DNA of 64,000 bases, from positions 620,001 through 684,000 of the forward strand of contig NAJO01000021.1 in the NCBI GenBank assembly GCA_002077065.1, in the 5' to 3' direction. Made by a program: the position numbers and the translations under genes. This DNA comes from Cryoendolithus antarcticus (lineage: Eukaryota > Ascomycota > Dothideomycetes > Cladosporiales > Cladosporiaceae). Below, one piece after another: positions 11,493-21,744 of this stretch (position 1 is its first letter; every line of letters begins with the position of its first letter). Under the pieces are notes generated by a model, which worked only from the letters and a program-made list of their open reading frames with translations, was not told the origin of the DNA and did not search any database.

Positions 11493-13496
11493 ATGGCCAC
11501 GGAATATAAGACACAGAAAGGCCAGGACTTCGATCGCGCCGCCTTCGAATCTCTAGTGAAGCGCAAGAACTTCTATTGGCAATCTTTTGAGCCACATGGT
11601 GCAGTCAAAGGACTGTTTGATTATGGCCACCCACTTGCTACGCTGGAAGCCGAGTTTTTGACGATCTGGCGAGATCACTTCGTTCGAAAAGAACGCATGC
11701 AGGAGCTCAAGTGTGCCATGATCACGCCTTACAATGTGTTCAAAGCATCCGGTCACGTGGAGAAGTTCGCAGATTTCATGTGCAAGGACCCGAAGTCTGG
11801 CGAGATCTTACGGACAGACCATCTGATCAAGGATGTCCTCGAAGCCAGATTAAAGTCTGACAAGGAGGCTAGAGGCGAGAAATTGGAGGATTCCAGTGAA
11901 GCTGACGCGAAGAAGAAAAAGAAGAAGGTCAAGGCTGGGGCTGTGGTGGCGACGAAGCTCGATGATGCTGTCAGGGAGAAGTATGAGTTCTTGCTTGCGA
12001 CGCTTGACGATTACACGGGTCCTGATATGGGCGCGTTGATCAAGGAGCACGACATCCGGAACCCTGTTACTGGGAACGAGGTCGAGCCACCTGTTCCTGT
12101 CAACTTGATGTTTGCTACGCAAATCGGTGCAACGGGGAAAGAACCTGCGTTTTTGAGGCCGGAGACTGCGCAGGGTCAATTCTTGTCGTTTCAACATCTT
12201 GTTGAGTATAATGACAACAAGATGCCTTTCGCATCCGCATCAGTCGGGTACTCGTTCCGCAATGAACTGTCGCCGAGATCTGGGCTGCTGCGAGTGCGCG
12301 AATTCTTGATGGCAGAGATCGAGCACTACGTAGACCCGGAGAGTGGCAAGAAGCATCCCAAGTTCAAGCAGGTGCGCGATGTGAAGCTACCACTGTTGTC
12401 GAGGAGCATACAGAGCGAAGGTGGATCACAGCCAGCTCACGTGTCAATTGGCGAGGCCGTAGACAGTAAGCTCGTCGACAACGAGACGCTGGGCTACTTT
12501 CTTGTGCGAATTGCTCTTTTCATGGAGAGGATCGGCGTTGACGCTGGCAAGCTGCGATTCCGACAGCACATGCAGAATGAAATGGCACATTACGCTGCTG
12601 ACTGCTGGGACTGCGAGCTGCTGACTTCGTATGGCTGGATTGAGTGCGTGGGGTGTGCAGACCGCAGTGCGTTCGATTTGACCGTTCACAGCGAGGCAAC
12701 GGGTGTGCCACTGCACGTGCGGGAAGTGCTGAAAGAGCCACTCCGGATCCAGGAGTGGGACGCTCAGCTTGACAAGAAGAAAGCTGGCCCGAAATTCAAG
12801 AAGGACGCTAGTAAGGTGCAGGCAGCGCTTGACAAGCTCGACCAGGACTTCCGGGAAAAGCTCTCGCTCACACTTGACAAGGAGGGCAAGATCGAGATCG
12901 ATGTACCTGACATGGAGACGCCTAAGATCGAGCTCGACAAAGACATCGTCAAAATCTCGAAGGAGACACGCACAGTCAGCACGCGTGAGTATGTCCCGAA
13001 TGTCATTGAGCCATCCTTCGGTATCGGCCGCATTCTCTACAGCTTGATGGAGCACGCTTACTGGACCCGCGAAGACGACGTCGCGCGATCGGTCATGTCA
13101 TTCAAGCCTACTGTCGCACCTATCAAAGTACTCCTTGTGCCTCTGCAGAAGGACGTCCGCCTGATGCCTCTGGTTGAGGAAATCGAGGAGAAGCTCGACG
13201 AGCGGCACTTGAGCTACGATACCGACACGTCTGGCGTGAGCATCGGCAAGCGGTACTCGAGAAACGACGAGCTCGGTATACCTTGCGGTATCACTGTCGA
13301 CTATGAGAGCTTGGAAGATGGGACGTTCACGCTGCGAGACAGAGATAGTACCAAGCAGGTGCGGGCGAAGCTGGACGATATTCTGGACGCTGTTGAGAGT
13401 ATGGTGAAGGGTAAAGAGACCTTCAGTGATGTGCAGAAGCGGCTGCCGGCGTATGAGGGTAAGGAGGAGAAGGAAGAGGAGGCGAAGGCTGCATGA
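11493..13496 (+). CDS. GRS1: Glycyl-tRNA synthetase, 667 aa cytosolic form, single exon
   Basis: Class II synthetase that charges tRNA-Gly; in fungi one gene usually serves cytosol and mitochondria. The ATG at 11493 opens MATEYKTQKGQDFDR. The catalytic core shows the eukaryotic GlyRS signatures: NFYWQSFE and DYGHPLATLEAEF near the start, FLRPETAQGQFLSFQ with motif-2-like FRNELSPRSGLLRVREF, YGWIECVGCADRSAFDL, and a final EPSFGIGRILY (motif 3). The anticodon-binding domain follows from about residue 535. The length matches yeast Grs1 (about 690). A Lys-rich patch at about residues 139-146 (DAKKKKKKVK) and a Glu/Lys/Ala tail are low-complexity. No second glycyl-tRNA synthetase is seen in the window. 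Confidence 0.96.
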   Translation: MATEYKTQKGQDFDRAAFESLVKRKNFYWQSFEPHGAVKGLFDYGHPLATLEAEFLTIWRDHFVRKERMQELKCAMITPYNVFKASGHVEKFADFMCKDPKSGEILRTDHLIKDVLEARLKSDKEARGEKLEDSSEADAKKKKKKVKAGAVVATKLDDAVREKYEFLLATLDDYTGPDMGALIKEHDIRNPVTGNEVEPPVPVNLMFATQIGATGKEPAFLRPETAQGQFLSFQHLVEYNDNKMPFASASVGYSFRNELSPRSGLLRVREFLMAEIEHYVDPESGKKHPKFKQVRDVKLPLLSRSIQSEGGSQPAHVSIGEAVDSKLVDNETLGYFLVRIALFMERIGVDAGKLRFRQHMQNEMAHYAADCWDCELLTSYGWIECVGCADRSAFDLTVHSEATGVPLHVREVLKEPLRIQEWDAQLDKKKAGPKFKKDASKVQAALDKLDQDFREKLSLTLDKEGKIEIDVPDMETPKIELDKDIVKISKETRTVSTREYVPNVIEPSFGIGRILYSLMEHAYWTREDDVARSVMSFKPTVAPIKVLLVPLQKDVRLMPLVEEIEEKLDERHLSYDTDTSGVSIGKRYSRNDELGIPCGITVDYESLEDGTFTLRDRDSTKQVRAKLDDILDAVESMVKGKETFSDVQKRLPAYEGKEEKEEEAKAA

Positions 13497-14110
13497 AGAA
13501 CGACTAGTCGGAACTAGTTACTCCAAGTAGCAGATCGGAGTTCTGGCTGTCGTCTGGTCGCCGAGAAACAGCGATGCATTTGATCAGCGTTCGCTGGGTC
13601 AATCTCCTGCTCACTGCAATGCCTGTGCACGCCATCAAAATTACGACATGGACTTATCGACTAAGCGGTGTTGCTTCGATGGGTCGGGCAAGGATGAGGC
13701 TGGGGAGCCTATTATCGAGACGGATTGCCGTAACAGATTCATCCGACTCATACATAGCTCAGCGCCGCCACGATCGGAACAAATCCAATCTTGCACGCAT
13801 TGCCTCGTGTACTCCTGCCGCGGTGATTGTGAACGCACTATACGGTAGTGAGTGAAGGGCTCGTTCTATATGCGCATGCCGTCATTTACTGTGCACTTCG
13901 TCCGACACTATTGAGTGACGGCCATCAATATATTGATTAATCTTTCCACACTCCAGAGCACCTCACTTTCAGCTTGATCGCTTGAGTCGCATTCGCTCTA
14001 CATCCACTCGCACGACCTCCGCATTGTCGTACAACCCTCCCTTCACAACTATAACATGACCGCATCATGACCGCGAAATCTTGCATACCCCCAATTCCCC
14101 CGGCATCGAT
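13497..14110. other. Intergenic with two upstream ORFs before the carrier gene
   Basis: It contains the GRS1 3' end and the carrier promoter. Near the carrier start are two upstream ATGs. One at 14056 opens a 4-codon ORF (14056-14070). One at 14067 opens a 35-codon ORF that runs to 14174 and overlaps the carrier start in another frame. No other gene-like unit is seen. Confidence 0.5.
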
Positions 14111-15185
14111 ATGCCAAGGGTCTACCCACCGCTCGAAGGCCGGCAACCCACCGTTTCCCTCTCTCCGAGCATAATCGAATCGCTCGCCGGCTTCACAGCA
14201 GGCGTCGTCTCAACACTCGTCGTCCACCCTTTCGATGTCGTCAAGACGCGACTGCAGATCGAGCAGTCCGTCCGGACTCGACCGGGGAACAGCTGGAGGA
14301 TCGTGAAGACGATCGCTAATGAGGCGAGGCTACGCGCAGCAGGGGGCATGGGACGAGGCGGAGGACTGGATGGGGCCCAAGTGGTGCGCAGTTTCTACAG
14401 GGGCTTGATGCCGAATATGCTTGGGAACAGCGTGTCTTGGGGTCTGTATTTCATGTGGTATGGGAACATCAAGGACTTGATCGCGGCCGCGAGGCATACT
14501 GGAGAGAAGAGGCATCTGAGCAGTAGTGATTACTTCCTTGCTTCGGGGATCAGCGGAGTCTTGACGGCGGTGTTCACGAATCCGATCTGGGTGATCAAGA
14601 CGAGGATGCTGTCCACTGCTCGCAGCACGCCAGGCGCATACAGGTCGATCTCGCACGGGACTTACGAGCTGTACAAGGCCGAGGGAATACGAGGGTTCTA
14701 CAGGGGACTGCTGCCGAGTCTATTCGGTGTTAGCCATGGGGCTATACAATTCATGGCCTATGAGCAACTGAAGAACTACCGTGCACTTTCGAGGACGGGA
14801 GGGAAGGGAGGGTTGACGAATGTGGATTACATCTACTTGAGTGCGATCAGCAAGATGTTCGCCGGGAGCATCACCTATCCGTACCAAGTCGTGAGGGCAC
14901 GGCTGCAGACGTACGATGCACAGACGAAGTATAAAGGAGCGAGGGATGTTATTACACAGGTCTGGAGGCATGAGGGGTTTGCTGGGTTTTACAAAGGGTG
15001 AGTCTGAGCATCTGACCTTGCTCACTACAATGCTGACATCTCGCACTAGCTTGGGACCAAACATGCTCAGAGTTGTCCCCTCGACCTGCGTCACTTTCCT
15101 AGTATACGAGAACATGAAGTTCTACCTGCCACGCATGTGGAACGATGCCGATGAGCGACTTGTCGGGCTGGCCATCGACGACTGA
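14111..15185 (+). CDS. FLX1: Mitochondrial carrier, FLX1-like FAD/folate transporter type, 340 aa
   Basis: Inner-membrane solute carrier. Exons are 14111-14997 and 15050-15185; the 52-nt intron joins FYKG to LGPNMLRVVPST. Three repeats each carry the carrier signature: HPFDVVKTRLQ, NPIWVIKTRM and YPYQVVRARLQ, with the second half GFYRGLLPS and similar. The variant PIWVIKTR in repeat 2 and PYQVVRAR in repeat 3, with the Trp replacing the usual Asp/Glu, are typical of the FAD/folate subgroup (yeast Flx1, human SLC25A32). The start is the first in-frame ATG; an overlapping upstream ORF may restrain translation. Substrate assignment is by subgroup motif and not certain. Confidence 0.82.
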
Positions 15186-15697
15186 GTTTCCTACTTATAC
15201 CTGAGATACCCTGTACATATGAACAGACCGCAGCATGCATTGGATGGCGTTGCTCTTTGGTACTCCTGGGATTGCGTCGGACGAAAGGGCGTTCGTTGGC
15301 ACAGCATAGGGAATGCGAGGGAATTGACCAAGCGTCAGTGAAACATCGTTAGTGAGCATCAAGAATCTGAACTTTTCTTCCAGCTTTGTCTCACTCAGTC
15401 CACTCTGATCCATCACTTCTCCCGCTCACTCATATCAACGGACCAGTGGACCCACATGAATGATCTGAACAAGGGTCGGATCAGAGCCTCCGGGCGCTAG
15501 GGAAATGCACGGTTTACCGTACATGGAGGGGCAAGTAGCACCAAGCAACAACGACGACATTCTCCGACACTCTATTCACTCATTCACTCAACGAAAGCTA
15601 TCATCTACACTTAACCTCACACAATCCAAGCTCAAACCAGTCGCTATATACACTCTCTCCAATCGACAATCGACCCTCTAGATACCAATCGATCAAG
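15186..15697. other. Intergenic, malate dehydrogenase promoter
   Basis: The last 140 nt are rich in C, T and A with very little G (15560-15697), the usual leader composition of a highly expressed fungal gene. A TATA-like gctatatac lies near 15642. A stress-element core AGGGG occurs at 15527-15531. No gene is seen. Confidence 0.4.
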
Positions 15698-16804
15698 ATG
15701 GTCAAAGCAGGTGCGGGGTCATTCAATGAGGCTCACGGAAAAAGTTGAAGCTGACCATTGTGTTAACAGTCGTCGCCGGAGCCGCTGGTGGTATCGGACA
15801 GCCATTGTCCCTCCTCCTCAAGGCGTCTCCCTACATCGATCATCTCTCACTCTACGATGTCGTGAACACCCCGGGTGTAGCGACTGATCTCTCCCACATC
15901 TCCTCAGTCGCCAAGATCGATGGCTTCCTTCCCAAGGATGATGGTCTCAAGAAGGCGCTCACTGGCGCTGACATCGTCGTCATTCCCGCTGGCATTCCCC
16001 GTAAGACCTTACTGTGAAGTTGGGCAGTATTGAGCACGAGCTAAGACAACCAACGCAGGCAAGCCAGGCATGACCCGTGACGATCTCTTCAAGATCAACG
16101 CCGGCATCGTCAAGGGCCTCATCGAGGGTATTGCCGAGACCTGCCCCGACGCCTACATCCTCGTCATCTCCAATCCCGTCAACTCCACCGTCCCCATCGC
16201 CGCCGAGGTCCTTAAAAAGGCTGGCAAATTCAACCCGCAGAAGCTCTTCGGTGTGACCACCCTCGACGTCGTGCGTGCCGAGACCTTCGTGGCTGAGATC
16301 AGCGGCGAGAAGGACCCAGCAAAGACTGTGATCCCGGTCATCGGTGGACACTCCGGCGAGACGATCGTGCCGCTGTTCAGCTTGGCGAAGCCGTCGGTCA
16401 AGATCCCCGAGGACAAGCTCGATGCTCTGACCAAGCGTGTACAATTCGGTGGTGACGAGGTTGTTGCGGCGAAGGATGGCGCCGGGTCCGCGACCCTCTC
16501 CATGGCATATGCCGGCTTCCGCTTCGCCGAGAAGCTCCTCAAGGCTGCCAAGGGTGAGAGTGGCATCGTAGAGCCGACATTCGTCTATCTTCCGGGTGTG
16601 CCAGGTGGTGACGCGATCGCCAAGGAGACTGGGCTCGAGTACTTCTCTGTGCCTGTTGAATTGGGCAAGAAGGGCGCGGAGAAGGCGCACAACATTATTG
16701 GGCAGGCGAACGAGTACGAGAAGAAGCTGCTCAAGGCTTGCTACGAGGGTCTCGGTGGCAACATCTCGAAGGGTGTCGAGTTCGTCGCTAACCCGCCGAA
16801 GTGA
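15698..16804 (+). CDS. NAD-dependent malate dehydrogenase, cytosolic type, 329 aa, three exons
   Basis: Interconverts malate and oxaloacetate with NAD. Exons are 15698-15710 (13 nt only), 15770-16000 and 16059-16804; introns are 59 and 58 nt. The joined start is [16 protein letters not shown], which holds the dinucleotide-binding glycines. The substrate arginines sit in [15 protein letters not shown], then comes VISNPVNST, and the catalytic His is in IGGHSGET. The protein begins directly at the nucleotide fold with no presequence and lacks a C-terminal peroxisomal tripeptide (ends ANPPK), so the cytosolic form is inferred. The stop codon is embedded in a consensus splice donor (AAGTGAGT; see findings). 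The tiny first exon is easy to miss. Confidence 0.94.
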
Positions 16805-17269
16805 GTGTCGAGAACCTGAAGCGACGGAGAATACCATGCTGAGACCCTGCCAGGTAGATTGTGAGTCGTGCAGCTGAGACGTCATGGACCAACATAAAAT
16901 CGAAAGTCCAGCAGCGGGCTGGAGGCGATGGACGAAGCAGCTACAGCTAGCTAGCCATGCGGCATCGGTATCCAAGCTTGGTGCTGCTACTTCAGCCACA
17001 ACTCGCTCGATTTCTTATCTTCATTCGTACTTCATCGTCTTCATCATCTTCATCAGCCCATCAGTCTGTCTCGAGTGTCTGTTCAGGCATGTCTTGACCA
17101 TAAGCACTCACTCCTCATCGCACTCGCCTCATGTGCACAGGCCGCTACCACACGGCCGTCGTCATTCATAAATGAGGACCGCGCCTCGTCCTTGTACCCT
17201 CCACGTGATTGACGTTCAGAGCGCGACCCATCCCTGTCAGTATTGTCTGTGCACACCCTGCTCCACTCC
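16805..17269. other. Convergent intergenic, 3' ends of malate dehydrogenase and TRS33
   Basis: Both neighbours end here. The only notable element is an intron-like unit, 16801-16853, beginning at the malate dehydrogenase stop. A pyrimidine-rich stretch lies at 17020-17060. No gene is seen. Confidence 0.4.
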
Positions 17270-18097
17270 TCATGCCTTTGCGCCTTTCGTCTTGATCTGA
17301 AACGTGGCCGTGGGTATCTCGGTCGTCTCGCCTTGCACCGTAGCCTCTATACCAAGCGCAGACAGCGCTCCTCGTATGGCTCCTGCCGGGAACACCAGGT
17401 ACTACGGACGCCCTTGTCAGCTACAACGCTCACCAATCTGCCCGCGCTAGACCCTGTCCGACTTACCACCTGTGCCCGTCTGACCAGTTCCTCAGCTGCT
17501 CTCGGTCCTGCTCTTCGATCGACACTGACTCTGCTCAACGGCTGAAACCTCACGTCCGTCAAGACGAAGATGCCTCGGTGGTTTGTTTTGAGGTTGTCAA
17601 TTTGTTTGCGGAAGAGCAGCGGCCAGAGGTCTTTGCAGATGAACTTTATTGTTTCGAGAGGGGTCACTGGACGTGGACGATTGGTTGAGAAGCTGGTAGA
17701 GATGTCAGTAGGGTTGCATGGAGCACAGCCTAGAAAGATGGACAGTGCGTACCTACCGCTCAGCTAGCCCTTGCCCGACTCTATACCCCATGTTATTGAG
17801 ACGAAAGTAAAGCGCTTCTCGTGTCTCGTCATCCAGTCCCGCTGCGGTACTCGGCGCACCCGTAGTCGAGCCATCAGGCTTCATAGGCGGCTCAGTCGTC
17901 GAACTTGGTGGAGGGACTGATCGGTGGATGTTGAGGCTTCGGTCCAGCTCTTCCTTAAGGACTTTGTCCCGCGCGTGGATTTTGTCTGTTATGCGTTGCG
18001 CGAGGGGCACGAGTTCTATGAGGAGGAAGTCGAAGCATGAAGTTGCTATAAGAGGGTCGGGTGGAGGAATTGGCTCGGATTGAAGGGCGCGGGACAT
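17270..18097 (-). CDS. TRS33: TRAPP complex subunit TRS33 (TRAPPC6), 232 aa, three exons
   Basis: Bet3-family subunit of the TRAPP tethering and Rab-activating complexes at the Golgi. Exons in coding order are 18097-17757, 17692-17467 and 17401-17270, with introns of 64 and 65 nt. Joining them gives the family core: DPLIATSCFDFLLIELV, then EALYFRLNNMGYRVGQGLAE, TIKFICKDLWPLLFRKQ, DNLKTNHRGIFVLTD, and the end VFPAGAIRGALSALGIEA. An insert between residues 45 and 85, rich in Pro, Ser and Thr, is common in fungal homologues. All three junctions keep frame and use GT-AG borders. Divergent from the Gal80-like gene. Confidence 0.93.
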
Positions 18098-18636
18098 GGC
18101 GAGGGCTTAGGATGACGATGTTGCCATTGGCTACCTTCAACAACCTGAAAGGAAAGCTAAGGTAGGCTAGATGATGCAGCGAGACCTGTGGACTGGAACG
18201 GTACTACAATATACCCAGTATCGGGCGGACCTCACCACAACATTTGACTGGTCCAAGCGCCTGAAGTTCACAGCACTCTCAGCACTCGTCGTCTCTAGCC
18301 ACGAAGCCGTCAATCGCCCATGACGAATCAACCACCCTGCAATGGAGCCGATTGGTCTCGTCGTAAATGCCTCATGCGATTCAAGGCGTTCAAGTCGCCG
18401 CCAGCAAGCGCACGGCAGCTACGATGCGGTAGCAGGAGCTGCTTACTATAGCAACATCCACCTCGACCAAGATCGTAGGCGTCAAGTCGCACATGTCGAG
18501 TGACTATGCTCCACAGCCATTGAGAAGGTAGGCGGAAGCTGACAAATTGGTGAAGAGTGCTTAACCGCCGGGCGGTGGTGATATACAATCTCATTCCCTT
18601 TCCCATTTTGTCAAACACCCTTACCGGACTTTAGCT
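18098..18636. promoter_or_regulatory. Divergent promoter region of TRS33 and the Gal80-like gene
   Basis: These 539 bp lie between two start codons pointing away from each other. The 40 nt before 18637 are T/C-rich. No specific element is recognised and no frame here resembles a gene. Confidence 0.4.
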
Positions 18637-19767
18637 ATGGCACCAATCCGGGTTGCTCTCATCGGCCTCTCCTCCTCTGCCAAAACAGCCTGGGCTTCCC
18701 AAGCACACCTTCCATATCTCCTGTCAGAACACGGAAAGTCTCGTTTTAAGATCATCGCCCTCCTTAACTCCAGTGTCGACGCGGCGAAGGCTGCAATCGC
18801 TCACTACAATCTCGGATCCGATGTCAAAGCCTACGGATCGCCAGAGGACCTCGCTGCTGATAGAGACATCGACTTTGTGGCCTGCGCTACCCGCGTGGAC
18901 GTCCACTACGATACGATCAAGCCAAGCGTTGCGGCTGGTAAAGCCGTCTTCGTCGAGTGGCCACTGGCCGAGAACGTCAAGCGTGCGTCTGAGTTGGCGG
19001 ACCTGGCCAAGCAGACCGGCTCAACGACGATCGTAGGCATCCAAGCTCGAGTATCGCCGGTTGTGACCAAGGTGAAGCAGGTCCTCGAATCCGGCGCGAT
19101 CGGTAAGGTCGTCAGCAGCAACCTGCAGCTCACTTCGCCCTACGTGGAACGTAGCCGAGTCTCATCAGGTCTAGCCTACTTTCTTGACAAGAAGGTCGGC
19201 GGGAATCCTGTTACTATAGGTCTCGCCCATACACTCGACTTCATCCACTATGTCCTTGGAGAGTACGAGGACTTCAACGCACACACCCAGATCCAACATC
19301 CAAGCAAAGTCGTCTACGACAAGGACTCCGGCGAGGAGAATCAAGCTACTTCGGATGTACCGGATCTCGTATCTCTCCACGGAACGCTCCAGCCTTCAAA
19401 GTTTGTCGAGGATGGCGCGTCACTGACCGCCACGTACCAAGTCGCTCCTCCATGGCCCGGCACATTGCCGCTGACTTGGACAGTGACGGGCGAGAAGGGT
19501 GAGCTCCGCATCACGGCTTCGAAGACCGCGTTCCTCAACATTGCGGGGTCTGGGATACTGATCGAACACCTCGATTTCGCGAGCAACGAGGTCAAGACAA
19601 TTGATTGGGAGTTCGATGCCCATATTGCGGAGCTGCCAGAGAGAGCCAGGAACATCTCGAAGCTATACGACTTGTTCGCAGAGGGCAAGTTGAAGGAAGC
19701 CGGCGCTGCGGACTTCGCGGCGGCAGTGGTCAGGCATAGGGAGATCGACAGTATCTTGTGGACCTGA
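18637..19767 (+). CDS. Gfo/Idh/MocA-family oxidoreductase, Gal80-like, 376 aa
   Basis: Single exon. An N-terminal Rossmann fold (IRVALIGLSSSAKTAWAS) is followed by DIDFVACATRVDVHYDTI and the family's EKP position, here VFVEWPL. EWP in place of EKP is seen in the fungal Gal80-like subgroup, where the catalytic Lys is lost and the protein may sense rather than reduce. The C-terminal half has the mixed-sheet domain with GGNPVTIGLAHTLDFI. Yeast Gal80 represses Gal4, but filamentous ascomycetes usually have no such circuit, so a regulatory role cannot be assumed. An alternative is a sugar or inositol dehydrogenase of unknown substrate. Confidence 0.82.
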   Translation: MAPIRVALIGLSSSAKTAWASQAHLPYLLSEHGKSRFKIIALLNSSVDAAKAAIAHYNLGSDVKAYGSPEDLAADRDIDFVACATRVDVHYDTIKPSVAAGKAVFVEWPLAENVKRASELADLAKQTGSTTIVGIQARVSPVVTKVKQVLESGAIGKVVSSNLQLTSPYVERSRVSSGLAYFLDKKVGGNPVTIGLAHTLDFIHYVLGEYEDFNAHTQIQHPSKVVYDKDSGEENQATSDVPDLVSLHGTLQPSKFVEDGASLTATYQVAPPWPGTLPLTWTVTGEKGELRITASKTAFLNIAGSGILIEHLDFASNEVKTIDWEFDAHIAELPERARNISKLYDLFAEGKLKEAGAADFAAAVVRHREIDSILWT

Positions 19768-20091
19768 TATATCATTCGACATCAAAGGGTGTGTGGACTT
19801 CCAGAGCAGCGAGGATGCAAGCTACCTTACTCCGAGCACGTTGACATCAAAAGGCAAACTAGTAGTGGTCATTTCATTGAGGCGTTATATGGATGTGCAC
19901 CTGCCTAGCAAAGACACCCAAAGCCAATGCCCGCCCATGCCTTTACCCGACGAAGCGACCGCCGGACAACGCTTTCTCCGCAGCAAATACATCAATTCGC
20001 ACCCGCAGAATCGCTCAAGAGACATGGATATCTTGGAAATTGCCGTAGCCGCATAGTCTCGTAATCGAAGAATACCTCACTTCAGTCATGG
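19768..20091. other. Convergent intergenic between the Gal80-like and kinase genes
   Basis: Holds the 3' ends of two convergent genes. Nothing else is recognised. Confidence 0.4.
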
Positions 20092-21744
20092 TTATAAACC
20101 CTCCTCCCCAGCCTTGCACACCTTGATTCCCTTCCCCCACTCCGAGTTCAGGACCTGGTGGGCGCTGATGCGGCGATTGGCTGCGGGGTCTAGGATGCTG
20201 TAGATGACGTTGCGACAACGTGCCTGACACCCAAATTGTTAGCAATGCCCGGAATACTCAACAAGATAAACGAGAAGAGGATTAATCACCCGGTGCAAAG
20301 TCTCGATAGGCGCGTAACCTTCCTCAGACTTCCGTCCCTGAATGTAGTTTTCGTAAAATCCATCCTCATCTTTCTTCGCGATGCGCCACAAGTGCCGTCC
20401 AGTCCGCATGGCCATGTAGATCACGCCGCAAGCCCAGACGTCCAGTGCTCGAGGATCGAATTCCTTCTCCACGTACTCCTCGGGTGCAATATAAGGCGCA
20501 CTGCCGCAGAGGCCGGAAGTGAGATGCGGCTCAGTTTCCCAGGCCATGCGGAAGCACTCTCCGTTGCCGAAGTCGGTGATCTTGAGTGCGCCATGGGTCG
20601 TGAGTAGGAGGTTCTCGGGTTTGAGATCGCGATGGGCCACGCCCATTTCGTGAATATACTCGACGCCGCGCATAAGTTGGAGGAAGTAGCAGTCAGCTTC
20701 TGCGACTTCTAGCTTGCCGGCTGCGAGGACGAGTGAGTACAGATCGCCACCTGCGCAGAACTCCATGACTTCGCAAAAGTCGCCCTTTTGATCCGCAAGC
20801 AGATCGAGTGTGTGGATCACATTTGGATGCCGTAACGAGGAGGAGATGCAGAATTCCGAGTTCAGTCGCTTGCTATACTTTCGTTGGTCCTCTTGTGGTC
20901 GGCGCCGGAACTCCTTCACTGCGTAAAGCTGTTCGTGCTTCGAGTCCTTCGGGTCGGTCTTGTGGGCTACACGGACAATGCCGAATGCGCCACGGCCCAC
21001 GATCTCCTGGCACTTGCCATACTTGTCCACGAGTGAGGCAGTGGCATTTGGGCCTTTGGGCGTTTCGGCTGAAAGCTTGTGCTTCTCGTTTTTGACCTGA
21101 TCGATCCAGGTAGACATGAGAGAGAGCTGCTGGTCGTCCTGATGCTCACGCTTTTTGCCGCCGAGGAAGTCCCGGAACATGTCAGTCAGCTTCTCTTGTC
21201 GCTTGGCGCTCCTTAGGTGGTGGTGATGCTCGCCATTCTCATCCACCCAGAACCGCTTGGGTCTGGCGGCTACTTCTGCAGCCTTCTCCTTCTTGGCATC
21301 GCTTCCATTTCGTGCGACACCTTGCGTTGCGAGTCCAGCTTTCGAAGGTGTCCGGCCGGGCATGTTTGGCCGTGGCTTTGCTCCGTCCGCATCCTCGTCC
21401 ACTTCCTCCACGGCACCTTCAGGGAAATATGTGCCCTTTGCTTCCCGATTGGTGTTGCTGTTCTCGTTGTTCACATCCTTCGAGGAGAACAGCCTGCTCA
21501 TTCGTGATGTGAACGTCGGTTTCCTGGGTGCTGCGGCAGGTCGTGTTGCTTGTGATTTGTCTGCTTCGCCGTTTGTAAGCGGTGTCGCAGTCTGTACTGA
21601 GGGTGGCGGGGTGGTCCTCGTAGTCGAGGTCACGGATGTGGTGGATGTCGATGCGCTCTGTCCGGGTCGCTGCATCGTGGGTGCCGGCTTCTGTATCTCA
21701 GGCTTCGTGCCATTTGGCGATAGTGATGCAGTCTCAACCGCCAT
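20092..21744 (-). CDS. Ser/Thr kinase of the fungal HAL4/HAL5 (halotolerance) group, 528 aa
   Basis: Yeast Hal4 (Sat4) and Hal5 stabilise the Trk potassium transporters at the plasma membrane. Exons are 21744-20290 and 20223-20092 (intron 66 nt); the join IETLHR/ARCRNVIYSILDP completes the last kinase helix, and the protein ends KVCKAGEEGL. The N-terminal 170 residues are Ser/Thr/Pro-rich; then comes a conserved run KRFWVDENGEHHHHLRSAKR. The kinase domain spans about 240-525 with GRGAFGIVRVAHK, AVKEFRRR, HRDLKPENLL, ITDFGNGE and APEEYVEKEFDPRALDVW. The frame stays open 30 codons upstream of this ATG without another ATG (first codon GTG at 21834), so a short 5' exon is possible. Confidence 0.9.

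Noticed and set aside
15980..16999. Antisense frame of 339 codons over malate dehydrogenase
   Set aside because: It mirrors the codon bias of the strong sense gene, has no recognisable domain and crosses real introns. Similar shadows at 664-1434, 10683-11453, 21257-21994, 47201-47905 and 59917-60621 were dropped for the same reason.
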